Shown here: positions 48,449-56,831 of the stretch, in pieces
Layout of the letters: every line of letters begins with the position of its first letter
How positions within the stretch are numbered: position 1 is the first letter of the stretch
DNA from: CAZXPY01 sp964643435
GTDB lineage: Bacteria; Patescibacteriota; Microgenomatia; Woykebacterales; RBG-16-39-9b
Assembly (NCBI GenBank): GCA_964643435.1
Contig: CAZXPY010000002.1
Location: 62,001 to 126,000, forward strand
Length of the DNA: 64,000 bases
Reading direction: 5' to 3'
Translations under genes and position numbers: made by a program
Notes under the pieces: model-generated
Database searches by the model: none
The model's input: only the letters and a program-made list of their open reading frames with translations
Told to the model about the DNA's origin: nothing

Positions 48449-49057
48449 ATGAGAAAAGCTAATAAAAAAACCCAAAGTACGCAAGAAAAAGTTGAAAATA
48501 AAGTCCAAGAGCCCAAAACCTCTTCTAAATCTTCCCAAGCAAAATGGTACGTGGTTCACACTTACAGTGGTCATGAAAATAAGGTATCGGCTACCTTGAA
48601 AGAGAAAATAAAGGCAGCGAATTTTGAGGATAGAATTTTTGATATTTTAGTCCCAACCCAAGAAAAAATTGAGATTAGAGAGGGTAAAAAAGTTACTTTT
48701 GCCGAAAAGATTTTTCCGGGTTACATATTAGTCAAAATGATTTTAGATGACGAAAGTTGGTATTTAGTCCGGAGTACGGCTGGGGTTACTAGTTTTGTCG
48801 GTGCGGGAAATAAACCAACACCCCTGGAAGAAAAAGAGGTTGACACAATTCAGCATTTTATGAAGCTAGAAGCACCAACTTATAAAGCTTCTTTTAGTAT
48901 GGGTGAGGCGGTTAAGATTATTGATGGTCCTTTTGCGGACTTTCTAGGTACTGTTGATGAGATAAACGAAGAAAAAGGTAAGGTTAAGGTTTTGGTCTCT
49001 ATTTTCGGTCGTGAAACACCAGTGGAGTTGGATTTCCTCCAAGTATCTAAACTATAA
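48449..49057 (+). CDS. nusG: Transcription termination/antitermination factor NusG
   Basis: The 202-residue protein has a charged N-terminal extension of about 30 residues, the NGN domain (KWYVVHTYSGHENKVSATLK, FPGYILVKMILDDESW) and a KOW domain (GEAVKIIDGPFADFLGTVDE). It binds RNA polymerase and links to ribosomes or Rho. Between secE and rplK, as usual. Confidence 0.97.
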   Translation: MRKANKKTQSTQEKVENKVQEPKTSSKSSQAKWYVVHTYSGHENKVSATLKEKIKAANFEDRIFDILVPTQEKIEIREGKKVTFAEKIFPGYILVKMILDDESWYLVRSTAGVTSFVGAGNKPTPLEEKEVDTIQHFMKLEAPTYKASFSMGEAVKIIDGPFADFLGTVDEINEEKGKVKVLVSIFGRETPVELDFLQVSKL

Positions 49058-49070
49058 TCACGATATCGCT

Positions 49071-49493
49071 ATGAAAAAAATAAAAACAACTTTAAAACTT
49101 AATCTGCCGGCTGGGGAGGCAACCGCTGCTCCTCCGGTCGGACCAGCTCTTGGTGCCCAAGGGTTAAATATCGCTGAATTTATTAGAGTTTATAACGAAA
49201 AAACCGCGGATAAGAAGGGGTCGGTTATTCCAGTGGTAATAACCGTTTATGAAGACCGAACATTTTCTTTTGTAACAAAAACGCCACCAGCTAGCAATTT
49301 AATTAAAAAAGCAATCGGAATAGAAAAAGGTTCTGGAGTCCCCAGCCGGGAAAAAGTAGGAAAAATAACCAGGGAACAGCTGCGTTCTATTGCGCAGGTG
49401 AAAATGGACGATCTGAATGCTAAAGATCTAGAAGCAGCCGAAAAAATTATTGAAGGAACGGCTCGTAATATGGGAGTGGACATAGAAGGTTAA
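49071..49493 (+). CDS. rplK: Ribosomal protein uL11
   Basis: The 140 residues match uL11: LNLPAGEATAAPPVGPALGA, QGLNIAEF, and ITREQLRSIAQVKMDDLNAK. It forms the GTPase-associated centre with 23S rRNA. I start at 49071; the longer frame overlaps nusG. Confidence 0.97.
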   Translation: MKKIKTTLKLNLPAGEATAAPPVGPALGAQGLNIAEFIRVYNEKTADKKGSVIPVVITVYEDRTFSFVTKTPPASNLIKKAIGIEKGSGVPSREKVGKITREQLRSIAQVKMDDLNAKDLEAAEKIIEGTARNMGVDIEG

Positions 49494-49521
49494 TTACAAA
49501 TTACGAATTACAAATTATATA

Positions 49522-49866
49522 ATGAGTAAAATTGACATTGATAAAAGAACCTATGAACTCGGAGTTAAAATAGTTAAGTTTGTAAGCGCCTTCCCGAAAA
49601 ATACTGCTGGAATTGCCTTAGGAAATCAGCTAATAAGATCCGGTACTTCAATTGGAGCTAACGTGGAAGAGGCGCTAGGTGCACACACTAAATCTGATTT
49701 TATTTACAATATGAACACTGCCAAGAAAGAGGCAAGGGAAACTAGATACTGGCTACGAATGGTAAGTGATTCTAATTTACTCCGAGACTCTAGCTTATTA
49801 GATGAGTGTGAGCAATTAATTAACATCTTAACAAGCATAGTAAAATCGAGTAAAAAGAATTCTTAA
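49522..49866 (+). CDS. S23-like four-helix bundle protein
   Basis: The 114 residues match the S23 / 23S rRNA intervening-sequence protein family (IGANVEEALGAHTKSDFIYN, KKEARETRYWLRMV). These proteins are usually encoded inside rRNA insertions; their role is unclear. Here the gene is inserted between rplK and rplA. AT-rich inverted repeats flank it (AATTACAAATT upstream, AATTTGTAATTT downstream). Confidence 0.88.
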   Translation: MSKIDIDKRTYELGVKIVKFVSAFPKNTAGIALGNQLIRSGTSIGANVEEALGAHTKSDFIYNMNTAKKEARETRYWLRMVSDSNLLRDSSLLDECEQLINILTSIVKSSKKNS

Positions 49867-49927
49867 GTTTTTTTAATTTGTAATTTATAATTTTGAATTT
49901 ACTGTAATTCCTCCGAAGGAGGCTTAT

Positions 49928-50776
49928 ATGGGTAAAGTACGTACAAAAGTAATTGAAACGGCGATTGAGCCCGAAAAACTTAAACAAATTGAAGAATTAG
50001 AAAAAAGTCTTATCTTCTCTGGTGAGGAATCTGAAGCGGCTCCCCCAAAAGAAAAAAAGGTAGAAAAAAAAGGTCGAGAACCAAAACAGAGAAGTAAAAG
50101 ATACAGGGAGTTACTTTCCCTAATCGATAAATCTACGGTCTATTCAGCCCAAGAGGCAATTGAGATTGTTAAAAAAACAGCGAACAACCGCTTTGACCCA
50201 ACTATTGAAACCCATATAAATCTTGGTCTCTCCCCCACTAAGCAAGAACACAAAATAAGAACGGTTGTTTCTCTTCCCCACCCCACTTCGGGTGGTAAGA
50301 AGATGAAAATCTTAGTTTTCACAGATAAGAATGCCGATAAAATTAAGGAACTTGGTTTCCGGATAGGCACTGATTCAACCTTGAAAGAAATCGAGGAGGG
50401 AAAAATAAACTTTAACAAAATAATCGCTGATTCTTCTTGGATGCCAAAACTTGCCAAGTTAGCTAAAGTTTTAGGACCAAAAGGGTTAATGCCCAATCCA
50501 AAAAACAACACGTTGGCAGAGGATCCGCTGGTGACGCTTGGGGAGTTTTCCAAAGGTAAAACGGAACTGGCGATGGAGACATCGCCAATAATTCATATTA
50601 GTATTGGCAAGGCAAGTTTAGAAGATAAGAAACTTCTAGAAAATCTAACCGCAATTATCACGGCGGTAAGAGCTGCTAAACCGGAGGGCTTTAAAAAAGA
50701 GCTGATTAAAAGTATTTATCTCTCCTCCACCATGGGCCCAAGCGTCAAAGTTGATCCCTCATCAATCCAAGCTTGA
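49928..50776 (+). CDS. rplA: Ribosomal protein uL1
   Basis: The 282-residue protein has a charged N-terminal extension of about 60 residues, then the uL1 core: RFDPTIETHINLGLSPTKQE, KVLGPKGLMPNPKN, and KGKTELAMETSPIIHISIGK. It binds the L1 stalk. GGAGG lies ahead of the ATG. The stop codon is inside the -35 box of the rplJL promoter. Confidence 0.97.
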   Translation: MGKVRTKVIETAIEPEKLKQIEELEKSLIFSGEESEAAPPKEKKVEKKGREPKQRSKRYRELLSLIDKSTVYSAQEAIEIVKKTANNRFDPTIETHINLGLSPTKQEHKIRTVVSLPHPTSGGKKMKILVFTDKNADKIKELGFRIGTDSTLKEIEEGKINFNKIIADSSWMPKLAKLAKVLGPKGLMPNPKNNTLAEDPLVTLGEFSKGKTELAMETSPIIHISIGKASLEDKKLLENLTAIITAVRAAKPEGFKKELIKSIYLSSTMGPSVKVDPSSIQA

Positions 50777-50801
50777 CAAGTAGCGGTTTAGAATTTATAC
50801 T
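50773..50801 (+). promoter_or_regulatory. Promoter of rplJ-rplL
   Basis: TTGACA, 17 nt, TATACT. The -35 overlaps the rplA stop codon. It drives the L10 leader. Confidence 0.8.
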
Positions 50802-50807
50802 TAGCAC

Positions 50808-51044
50808 AGCCCCCTGTACAACACTTACTTCGCCTCGTGGTCTACGTCGCGTTAAACGCGACTGGCACGTTTGACTGTGTCGTCCACGCAGTCGAAGAGC
50901 CTGTATACAGGGCAAGCCAAAGACAGTAGGTCCGGCTTAGCCGGATTAAGTTCTTCAGGAAGCCTACCGAGGTACGAATCCAATTTTTAATTTTGAACTT
51001 TTAATTTTGAATTTGTAATACCTCGGTGGAACCGAGGTTTTTTG
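50808..51044 (+). promoter_or_regulatory. Ribosomal protein L10 leader with terminator/antiterminator
   Basis: The 3' part matches the L10 leader: GACAGTAGGTCC, a TCCGGC-TTA-GCCGGA hairpin, GCCTACCGAGGTAC, and a terminator stem ACCTCGG-TGGAA-CCGAGGT with six T. The upstream CCTACCGAGGT can pair with the terminator's 5' arm as antiterminator. In known cases L10 (with L12) binds this RNA and lowers expression. The 5' part has an extra long arm (CCCTGTA/TACAGGG) of about 100 nt. The CCGAGG of the terminator also serves as ribosome binding site for rplJ. Confidence 0.88.
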
Positions 51045-51560
51045 ATGGTAAAACAGGAAAAAATTGAGACGGTAAAAAAATTAAGAGACGCTCTTTCAAG
51101 AGCAAAATCGTTTGTGTTATTAAATTATCAGGGGTTGGGGGTTGAAGCCTCAAGAAAATTACGAACAGAATTGGAAAAAAATAATAGTTACTTAAAGGTA
51201 GCTAAAAATACGCTTTTAAAAAGAGCGTTTGCTGAAATTAGTGTTTCTATTCCTCAAGATTCTTTGGAAGGACCAACCGCAATTCTAACCTCGGAAGCAA
51301 CCGATTTCTCCGCCTTTAAGGTTTTGGCTAATTTTATAAAAGAAACCTCTCTACCGAAAATAAAATTGGGTTTTTGGGACAAGAAATTTATTGGCGAGGA
51401 ACAAGTTTTGAAACTCGCCTCACTACCAGATCGCCAAGAACTTATTAATCAATTAATTGGCTACCTTTCTTCGCCATTTTACAATCTAAATTTCGTTTTA
51501 GATTACAATTTGAACACTTTTATAAATACGTTGGACAGAATCAAAACTAAAAAAACCTAA
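51045..51560 (+). CDS. rplJ: Ribosomal protein uL10
   Basis: The 171-residue protein has KQEKIETVKKLRDALSRAKS, LNYQGLGVEASRKLRTELEK and a C-terminal L12-binding helix (NFVLDYNLNTFINTLDRI). It anchors the L12 stalk. I use the ATG at 51045 behind GAGGTTTTTTG. It is regulated by the leader directly upstream. Confidence 0.95.
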   Translation: MVKQEKIETVKKLRDALSRAKSFVLLNYQGLGVEASRKLRTELEKNNSYLKVAKNTLLKRAFAEISVSIPQDSLEGPTAILTSEATDFSAFKVLANFIKETSLPKIKLGFWDKKFIGEEQVLKLASLPDRQELINQLIGYLSSPFYNLNFVLDYNLNTFINTLDRIKTKKT

Positions 51561-51574
51561 AGGGGGTGATTTTT

Positions 51575-52186
51575 GTGAACGAAGTGAACAAAAAAGAGGA
51601 AAATAAATTAGATACCGAAAATGAAATTCCCGAAACAGAGGATACTACTAGTGAAATAAAAGAAGCGGTCCAAGAGACGTTGGCGGAAGACGCGCGAGAA
51701 CAAGAAGCGGCTACTCAATTAAAAGAAGAAGTAAAACCGGGGAGCAAGGTTGAGGAACCAAAGGCTCCAACTACCCAAACCCCAGAACTTGTGGAAGTTG
51801 AGGTTTCGCCAAAACTTGGAAAGATAATGAAGGCAATTGAAGATTTGAGTGTTTTGGAATTATCAGAGCTAGTTCGCGCGTTGCAAACGCGTTTTGGAGT
51901 AGCGGCCGCCTCATTTACGCCCTCACCTCCCACTGCCACAAGAGAGGAAGCTGCCGAAAGCGCCCCTGAACAAACCACCTTTAACGTTATATTAGCTAAT
52001 GCTGGTGCGAATAAAATTTCAGTAATAAAAGCGGTTCGAGAAATCGTACCCACTCTTGGTCTAAAAGAAGCTAAAGATTTGGTAGACGCCGCCCCGAAAC
52101 CAGTAGTTGAAGGTGTTAACAAAGAACGCGCGAACGAAGCTAAAGCCAAACTCGAAACCGCCGGCGCTAAAGTTGAGCTTCAATAA
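51575..52186 (+). CDS. rplL: Ribosomal protein bL12 with a long acidic N-terminal extension
   Basis: The 203-residue protein is much longer than usual (about 120-130). The first 75 residues are an acidic, Glu-rich extension (ETEDTTSEIKEAVQETLAED). The normal N-terminal dimerisation helix (LGKIMKAIEDLSVLELSELV) and C-terminal factor-binding domain (FNVILANAGANKISVIKAVR, LGLKEAKDLVDAAPKPV) follow. I start at the GTG at 51575 behind AAAGGGGGTGAT. No rpoB follows in the window. Confidence 0.93.
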   Translation: MNEVNKKEENKLDTENEIPETEDTTSEIKEAVQETLAEDAREQEAATQLKEEVKPGSKVEEPKAPTTQTPELVEVEVSPKLGKIMKAIEDLSVLELSELVRALQTRFGVAAASFTPSPPTATREEAAESAPEQTTFNVILANAGANKISVIKAVREIVPTLGLKEAKDLVDAAPKPVVEGVNKERANEAKAKLETAGAKVELQ

Positions 52187-52309
52187 GCGAAACTTTAGCT
52201 GTCCTACAAAATTCGCAGCTTGAGCCGTGTACGAATAGTAGTGAAAAGGCGAAAGCTAAGAATTGAAGGACGCAAAAGTCGAACTGCAGTAAAGAAGAAA
52301 AAATCCTCT

Positions 52310-52340
52310 TGACAACTTCTTTTGCATTATGATACCTTAA
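52310..52340 (+). promoter_or_regulatory. Promoter of the MerR-like HTH gene
   Basis: TTGACA followed at 14-17 nt by TATGATACC, which gives TATGAT or ATACCT as -10. It lies about 50 nt before the start at 52390. Confidence 0.55.
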
Positions 52341-52389
52341 GTAATATAAAATAGTCTAACGACTGTAATTGATTATTTAAAGGAGAATT

Positions 52390-52590
52390 ATGGCTTTAGG
52401 TGACGATTTACCAGAACTCTTGACTGTCAAAGAAGTAGCCAGTTTCTTGCGGGTTTCGCCGTTAACTATAAAAAGATGGGGTAAACGAGGTAAACTACCA
52501 GCAATCCGTATTAATTCAAGAGGTGACAGACGTTATAAGAAAGAGGCAGTACTTTGGTTATTGGGGGAGATGAAAAGGGAAACGGTTTAG
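52390..52590 (+). CDS. MerR/excisionase-type helix-turn-helix protein
   Basis: The 66 residues match the excisionase (HTH_17) family: LLTVKEVASFLRVSPLTIKR, WGKRGKLPAIRI, and RRYKKEAVLWLL. AAAGGAGAATT precedes the ATG. Such proteins bind DNA near att sites or promoters. No integrase is nearby, so a regulator is more likely. Its end overlaps the convergent GalT-like gene by 4 bases. Confidence 0.85.
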   Translation: MALGDDLPELLTVKEVASFLRVSPLTIKRWGKRGKLPAIRINSRGDRRYKKEAVLWLLGEMKRETV

Positions 52591-53405
52591 AATTGGATTT
52601 TTTGGAAGAACTCTTTTGCAGATTTAGGTTCAATGCTTACCACCATTATTCCCGTACCCACTTCTAACCCTCCTAAACTCTTTTGCCGAGGAATAATTCT
52701 TAAGTACCAGTCTCTAAACGGATAAATATATAAATTAAAGGAAAATCCGTGACCAAATCTATTCCCTAAACGTATTAGTAGTTTCTTTAGAATTATCGCG
52801 AGTTCTCTTAGCTCCTCACTATTTACCTCCCCAAAAGTTTTTATTCTTCTGAGGGGCGCGACCCAAACTTCATAAGGCCATTCCGAATAGGCAGGACAAA
52901 AAATATTATAAAGTTTTGTCCGTTTTACAAGATTAGTGATTTTTAAGATTTTAGGTATTCTTAAACTGACGTTAAAGGGAAGAACCGCAATTTGGGTATG
53001 AGGGTGGGTAAGGGATTCCCCGCCGCCTCTTCCACTGTTATGAAAAATATAAACCTGTCCCTTTTTTTCAAGCGCAACATAACGCTCCCGATACGTAAAG
53101 AGTATTTTTTCGTTTTGCTCATCACTCAACTCTTCAAAGTTTTTGTGATGGTCTTTTGAATGAATTATGATTTCGTGAATATCCGTGAAAGGAAATTTAT
53201 TGAGTACAACTCTCACTTGCCAATCGGTCCCACTGCCACTTCCAATACGAAAAATTTCTTTTTCGCTTTTTTCATCTCCAGGACAAAAAGGACAAAGTTT
53301 TTTGGTTACCGCTACTTTTATTCCCGGTCTCTTTGATCTTTTTGGAGAAATTATTACCCAACTACCGGTAGTTGGGTTTTCTAAGAACCGGAAAAGCTTA
53401 GCCAA
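52587..53405 (-). CDS. GalT-like nucleotidyltransferase
   Basis: The 272-residue protein is in the HIT superfamily: CPFCPGDEKSEKEIF (zinc-site cysteines) and SLTHPHTQIAVLPF with the HxHxQ nucleotidyl-transfer motif. It is shorter than classic GalT (about 350). It likely exchanges sugar-1-phosphates with NDP-sugars or splits them. Next to a GH94-like phosphorylase, the link is sugar-1-phosphate use. Confidence 0.9.
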   Translation of the reverse strand: MAKLFRFLENPTTGSWVIISPKRSKRPGIKVAVTKKLCPFCPGDEKSEKEIFRIGSGSGTDWQVRVVLNKFPFTDIHEIIIHSKDHHKNFEELSDEQNEKILFTYRERYVALEKKGQVYIFHNSGRGGGESLTHPHTQIAVLPFNVSLRIPKILKITNLVKRTKLYNIFCPAYSEWPYEVWVAPLRRIKTFGEVNSEELRELAIILKKLLIRLGNRFGHGFSFNLYIYPFRDWYLRIIPRQKSLGGLEVGTGIMVVSIEPKSAKEFFQKIQF

Positions 53406-55761
53406 GTATTACCTCCACCTTGTATTGGGGTTTTTTAAATTCAGTAATAGTGTTTGAAGAAATTTCTTTGCCGTCCACATAAATTTTTTTTACACCTTTG
53501 TTAACCCTGTTTGGGTTTTTGACTTCGATCTCAAACAAAATCCCTCTGAAGATTCTTTTAAAAGTAAACCCTTCCCAATCTTTAGGAATACAAGGATCAA
53601 TTATTAAACCGTCTAAGGACGGTCTTACTCCTAAAATATAGTCAGTGGCCGCCCTAAAAAACCAAGCCGCGCTTCCAGTCATCCAAGAATAGCTCCCCTG
53701 ACCAAAATGAGGACTTTGGGGACCGTAAGAAAATTCAGAGTATACATAAGGTTCGGTTTTATAAATATCTGGCTCCCTACTTCGAGTTAAAAAAGAACTT
53801 TTTTTCCAAGCCTCATAAGCCTTATCTCCCCGACCAAGCAGGCATTCGGCAATTACTACCCAAGCATTCGGGTGAGAAAATATAGTGGCGTTCTCCTTTG
53901 TCCCAGGCGCAAATTGAGAAATAATGCCCAGAGCTGAATTTAATTTTGTGTACGCCGGTGCGAAGGTTAAAGCTCCATATTTTGTCATTAAGTAACGCCA
54001 GAGCGAATCCATTGCTTTCTTTGCTCTCTCACCTTGGGCAATTTTACTTAAAATCGGCCAAGTTTGACCATTGATATGAATTTTACCCTCTTTATTTCGG
54101 TGCGAACCGATTAGATTACCCCCGTCATCAGTCGCCCTAATGTACCAACTCCCGTCCCAATACTGCTCGTTGATCGTTTTTTTTAAGTCCTCATAAATCT
54201 TTAAGTAGCGCTTCTCTCTCACTTTGTCCCCCAGTTTTTCTAAAACAGGCGCCAATTCCAAAATATTTAAAGCTAGCTGATTAGCGACCATTAAAGATTC
54301 GCCTCTACCAAGATGTCCACCGGCTAAAGCATCATTCCAATCCGCGGTAAGTCGCAGTGGTATCCCCTTTGGACTTACGTGGTAAAGCGTATAATCCAAA
54401 GCGGCTCTGATATGATCTAATATACTTCCTTTACCCTTATCAAAGTACTTAACCTCGTTTTTGAGAAACCTCAGATCCCCTGTCTCTTTGATATAATTTA
54501 AAACGGTCATTATTAGCCATTGAGGATCATCAGAATGATTAGTCACAAAACCCTCCCGTGTTAAAGGGTTCCAGGCATGAACTGTATGACCATCTTGGAA
54601 CTGGTGTTCGAGGAGTTCAATCAATTTTTCCTTAACAAATTCTTGGTCAATTGGTAAAACCCCTAAAATATGCTGACACTCATCCCTAAAACCAAATTTT
54701 GCCGCCCCAATGTAATAAGAATCCATTTCTCCAATTTGACTAGTAACCCAAGATTGGTATTTATTCCAAATATTCACGGAAAGGTCAAATTCAGAGTCGG
54801 GAGTTTTAACGGCTAGCTTCCCCAAATAATCTTCCCAAAATTTTTTTAGTTCCTGGAATTTAGTTTCAACAAAGCTTCTTTTTCTAAACTCTTTTATTTT
54901 TCTATTGATAGTTTCTCTGTTACTTTCAAGTCCGATAACTATATGAAACTTTATTTCTTCGAGAGGTGAGAGTTTCAACATTTTCATTAAAACCCCAACC
55001 GCATCCTCACTTTCACCGTAAGCATTGGCGCAAAAACCCTTTTCAATTACGATTGGGTTAGACAAATAACGGTATTGACCAATAAAATCCTCCTTAACAC
55101 AGTCAAAGCACTCAAAATCCACAGAACCGCTCATATACGCCCAATGATCCCAGGCAATACCGGGTTGGTCAGGACGATCCCATCTTCTTTTGGTAGCGTA
55201 AATAACGTTATTTTTGAAATAAACATCGTTAAAAAAAGAGTCGAAAATTCGGTCTTCTAAGTCTTTTGAAAAGCTGCCTAAGACCCATTCAACATAGCTA
55301 GTAACCGAAATATCTCTATTTCTTTCAGACAAGTTTTTTATAGTGATATCCCAAATTTCTAAATTCTCCTTTAAGGGAACAAAATAAGTAACTTCCGATT
55401 TTATCTCGTTGTTTATGGAACTAATTTTGTTATAGCCCAAACCAATTCTTGCTTCCCAAAAGAGGGCCTCTTTCATTACTGGCTGCCAATTTGTTGCCCA
55501 GTATTCGCTGGTTTCGTTATCGCGGATGTAAAGGTAGCGTCCGGGTCGGTCATAAAATATTGCGTCTCCGGGGATACCGCGAGTTATGCGGTTAAAAGCA
55601 GTATCAATATAAAATGAATAGCCGCCGCCAGTGGCGGAACAAAGGGCGGTGTATTTACCGTTAGTCAAAAAATTTATCCAGGGACGGGGGGTATCGGGTC
55701 TGGTAATGACGTATTCTTTTCCGTCGGGAGAAAAATGTCCGTATTTACTTACTGTTTTCAT
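53398..55761 (-). CDS. GH94-like glycoside phosphorylase (cellobiose/chitobiose type)
   Basis: This 787-residue protein has the GH94 layout: an N-terminal beta-sandwich (YITRPDTPRPWINFLTNGKY), an (alpha/alpha)6 barrel with LTADWNDALAGGHLGRGESL, the catalytic-Asp segment, and a C-terminal domain (GSAAWFFRAATDYILGVRPS). Such enzymes split beta-linked disaccharides with phosphate to give a sugar-1-phosphate. The neighbouring GalT-like enzyme could take that product further. It overlaps that gene by 8 bases. Confidence 0.9.
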   Translation of the reverse strand: MKTVSKYGHFSPDGKEYVITRPDTPRPWINFLTNGKYTALCSATGGGYSFYIDTAFNRITRGIPGDAIFYDRPGRYLYIRDNETSEYWATNWQPVMKEALFWEARIGLGYNKISSINNEIKSEVTYFVPLKENLEIWDITIKNLSERNRDISVTSYVEWVLGSFSKDLEDRIFDSFFNDVYFKNNVIYATKRRWDRPDQPGIAWDHWAYMSGSVDFECFDCVKEDFIGQYRYLSNPIVIEKGFCANAYGESEDAVGVLMKMLKLSPLEEIKFHIVIGLESNRETINRKIKEFRKRSFVETKFQELKKFWEDYLGKLAVKTPDSEFDLSVNIWNKYQSWVTSQIGEMDSYYIGAAKFGFRDECQHILGVLPIDQEFVKEKLIELLEHQFQDGHTVHAWNPLTREGFVTNHSDDPQWLIMTVLNYIKETGDLRFLKNEVKYFDKGKGSILDHIRAALDYTLYHVSPKGIPLRLTADWNDALAGGHLGRGESLMVANQLALNILELAPVLEKLGDKVREKRYLKIYEDLKKTINEQYWDGSWYIRATDDGGNLIGSHRNKEGKIHINGQTWPILSKIAQGERAKKAMDSLWRYLMTKYGALTFAPAYTKLNSALGIISQFAPGTKENATIFSHPNAWVVIAECLLGRGDKAYEAWKKSSFLTRSREPDIYKTEPYVYSEFSYGPQSPHFGQGSYSWMTGSAAWFFRAATDYILGVRPSLDGLIIDPCIPKDWEGFTFKRIFRGILFEIEVKNPNRVNKGVKKIYVDGKEISSNTITEFKKPQYKVEVILG

Positions 55762-55793
55762 AGGCAGGTAATTAAATTATAATCTTTTGAGAT

Positions 55794-56831
55794 TCATTTC
55801 AGCAACTCGAGGCAGGTTAGGTGAGCTAAGAGATAAGAAACAAGGCTTTCTCCACCCTGATTTCGATTTAAACCCTTGGCAGTTATTCCGTCTCTTACCC
55901 CAAAAGATTCACTGTCAAAAAGAGACACGCCTAAGATATTCGCTCCAAAAAACCAATCAAGGGCCGCTTTAGCTAAAAATTTATATTCAGGATCCTTAAT
56001 AATGGCAAAAGCAACCGCAAAAGTTTCGGCGAGAGAACCGACCTCGACTGGTTGTTGATCAAATGCAGCTTTTTTCCCATTTTTTGGGTACCAGCCCTTT
56101 TGACCGATGATATCAAAGTACTCTTTTTTCTTATCATACTGGACTTTTTTCAAAAAATTCAAAGAGGCGAGGGCGATCTCTAAATACTTTTTCTTTTTAA
56201 GTTTTTGGTAAGTAAACAGAAGACTTTGCGGAATTCTAGCGTTTTCGTAAGTGAGCTTGTTCTCAAACCAAACCCAGCCCTCTTCTTTATTTTTTTCGAA
56301 GTTTTTAATAAGAACTTCAGCTAGTTTTTCAATTAGAGGAAGGAAGGCTTTTTGCTTCGTAGCCTCAAAGTAGAAACAAGTACCAATTAGGGTAAAGGCA
56401 ATCGCTCTTAAATCGGTTAAGCTAGTGCTGTTCCAAATTGCTTGATCAAAAAGCCATTTTGCGCTTTCTCTTAAACCAGCACTTGAAGAATTTGCCGTTG
56501 CAAACCCAAGTGCCCAAATTGCCCTTCCGTAGCTATCCCCCAAACTTGCCTGATCTTTCCACCCCCTTGAATAATCCAGAAAGTTATGAAAATTACCCTC
56601 ACTTTCAGCGTAACGGATAAAGGATAAAAAATAACCCGCTAAATCAATAAGTTCTTTACCGTCAAAAAGTTTATGATATTTAAGAACAGCTACTAGAGCC
56701 CGGGCGTTATCGTCTAGAGCGTAACCGTGCTTAGGATCAGGAACGGTAAAATGAGCGTGTTGAATCAGCCCAGTTTTATCCGTTAACCTTTTTAAATGAG
56801 CAAGATTGGGAGGATTCTTGTAAATTATCAT
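55794..56831 (-). CDS. Six-hairpin glycosidase-like protein
   Basis: The 345-residue protein is alpha-helical with the (alpha/alpha)6 pattern: YALDDNARALVAVLKYHKLF, SYGRAIWALGFATA, WVWFENKLTYENARIPQSLL. Related domains are found fused to glycosyltransferases. Here the domain is a separate gene whose start overlaps the GT4 gene by 4 bases, so the two probably act together. The substrate is unknown. Confidence 0.8.
   Translation of the reverse strand: MIIYKNPPNLAHLKRLTDKTGLIQHAHFTVPDPKHGYALDDNARALVAVLKYHKLFDGKELIDLAGYFLSFIRYAESEGNFHNFLDYSRGWKDQASLGDSYGRAIWALGFATANSSSAGLRESAKWLFDQAIWNSTSLTDLRAIAFTLIGTCFYFEATKQKAFLPLIEKLAEVLIKNFEKNKEEGWVWFENKLTYENARIPQSLLFTYQKLKKKKYLEIALASLNFLKKVQYDKKKEYFDIIGQKGWYPKNGKKAAFDQQPVEVGSLAETFAVAFAIIKDPEYKFLAKAALDWFFGANILGVSLFDSESFGVRDGITAKGLNRNQGGESLVSYLLAHLTCLELLK

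Noticed and set aside
52390..52590. Excisionase of a prophage or integrative element
   Set aside because: The fold fits, but there is no integrase, att-like repeat or phage gene nearby. A plain regulator is more likely.
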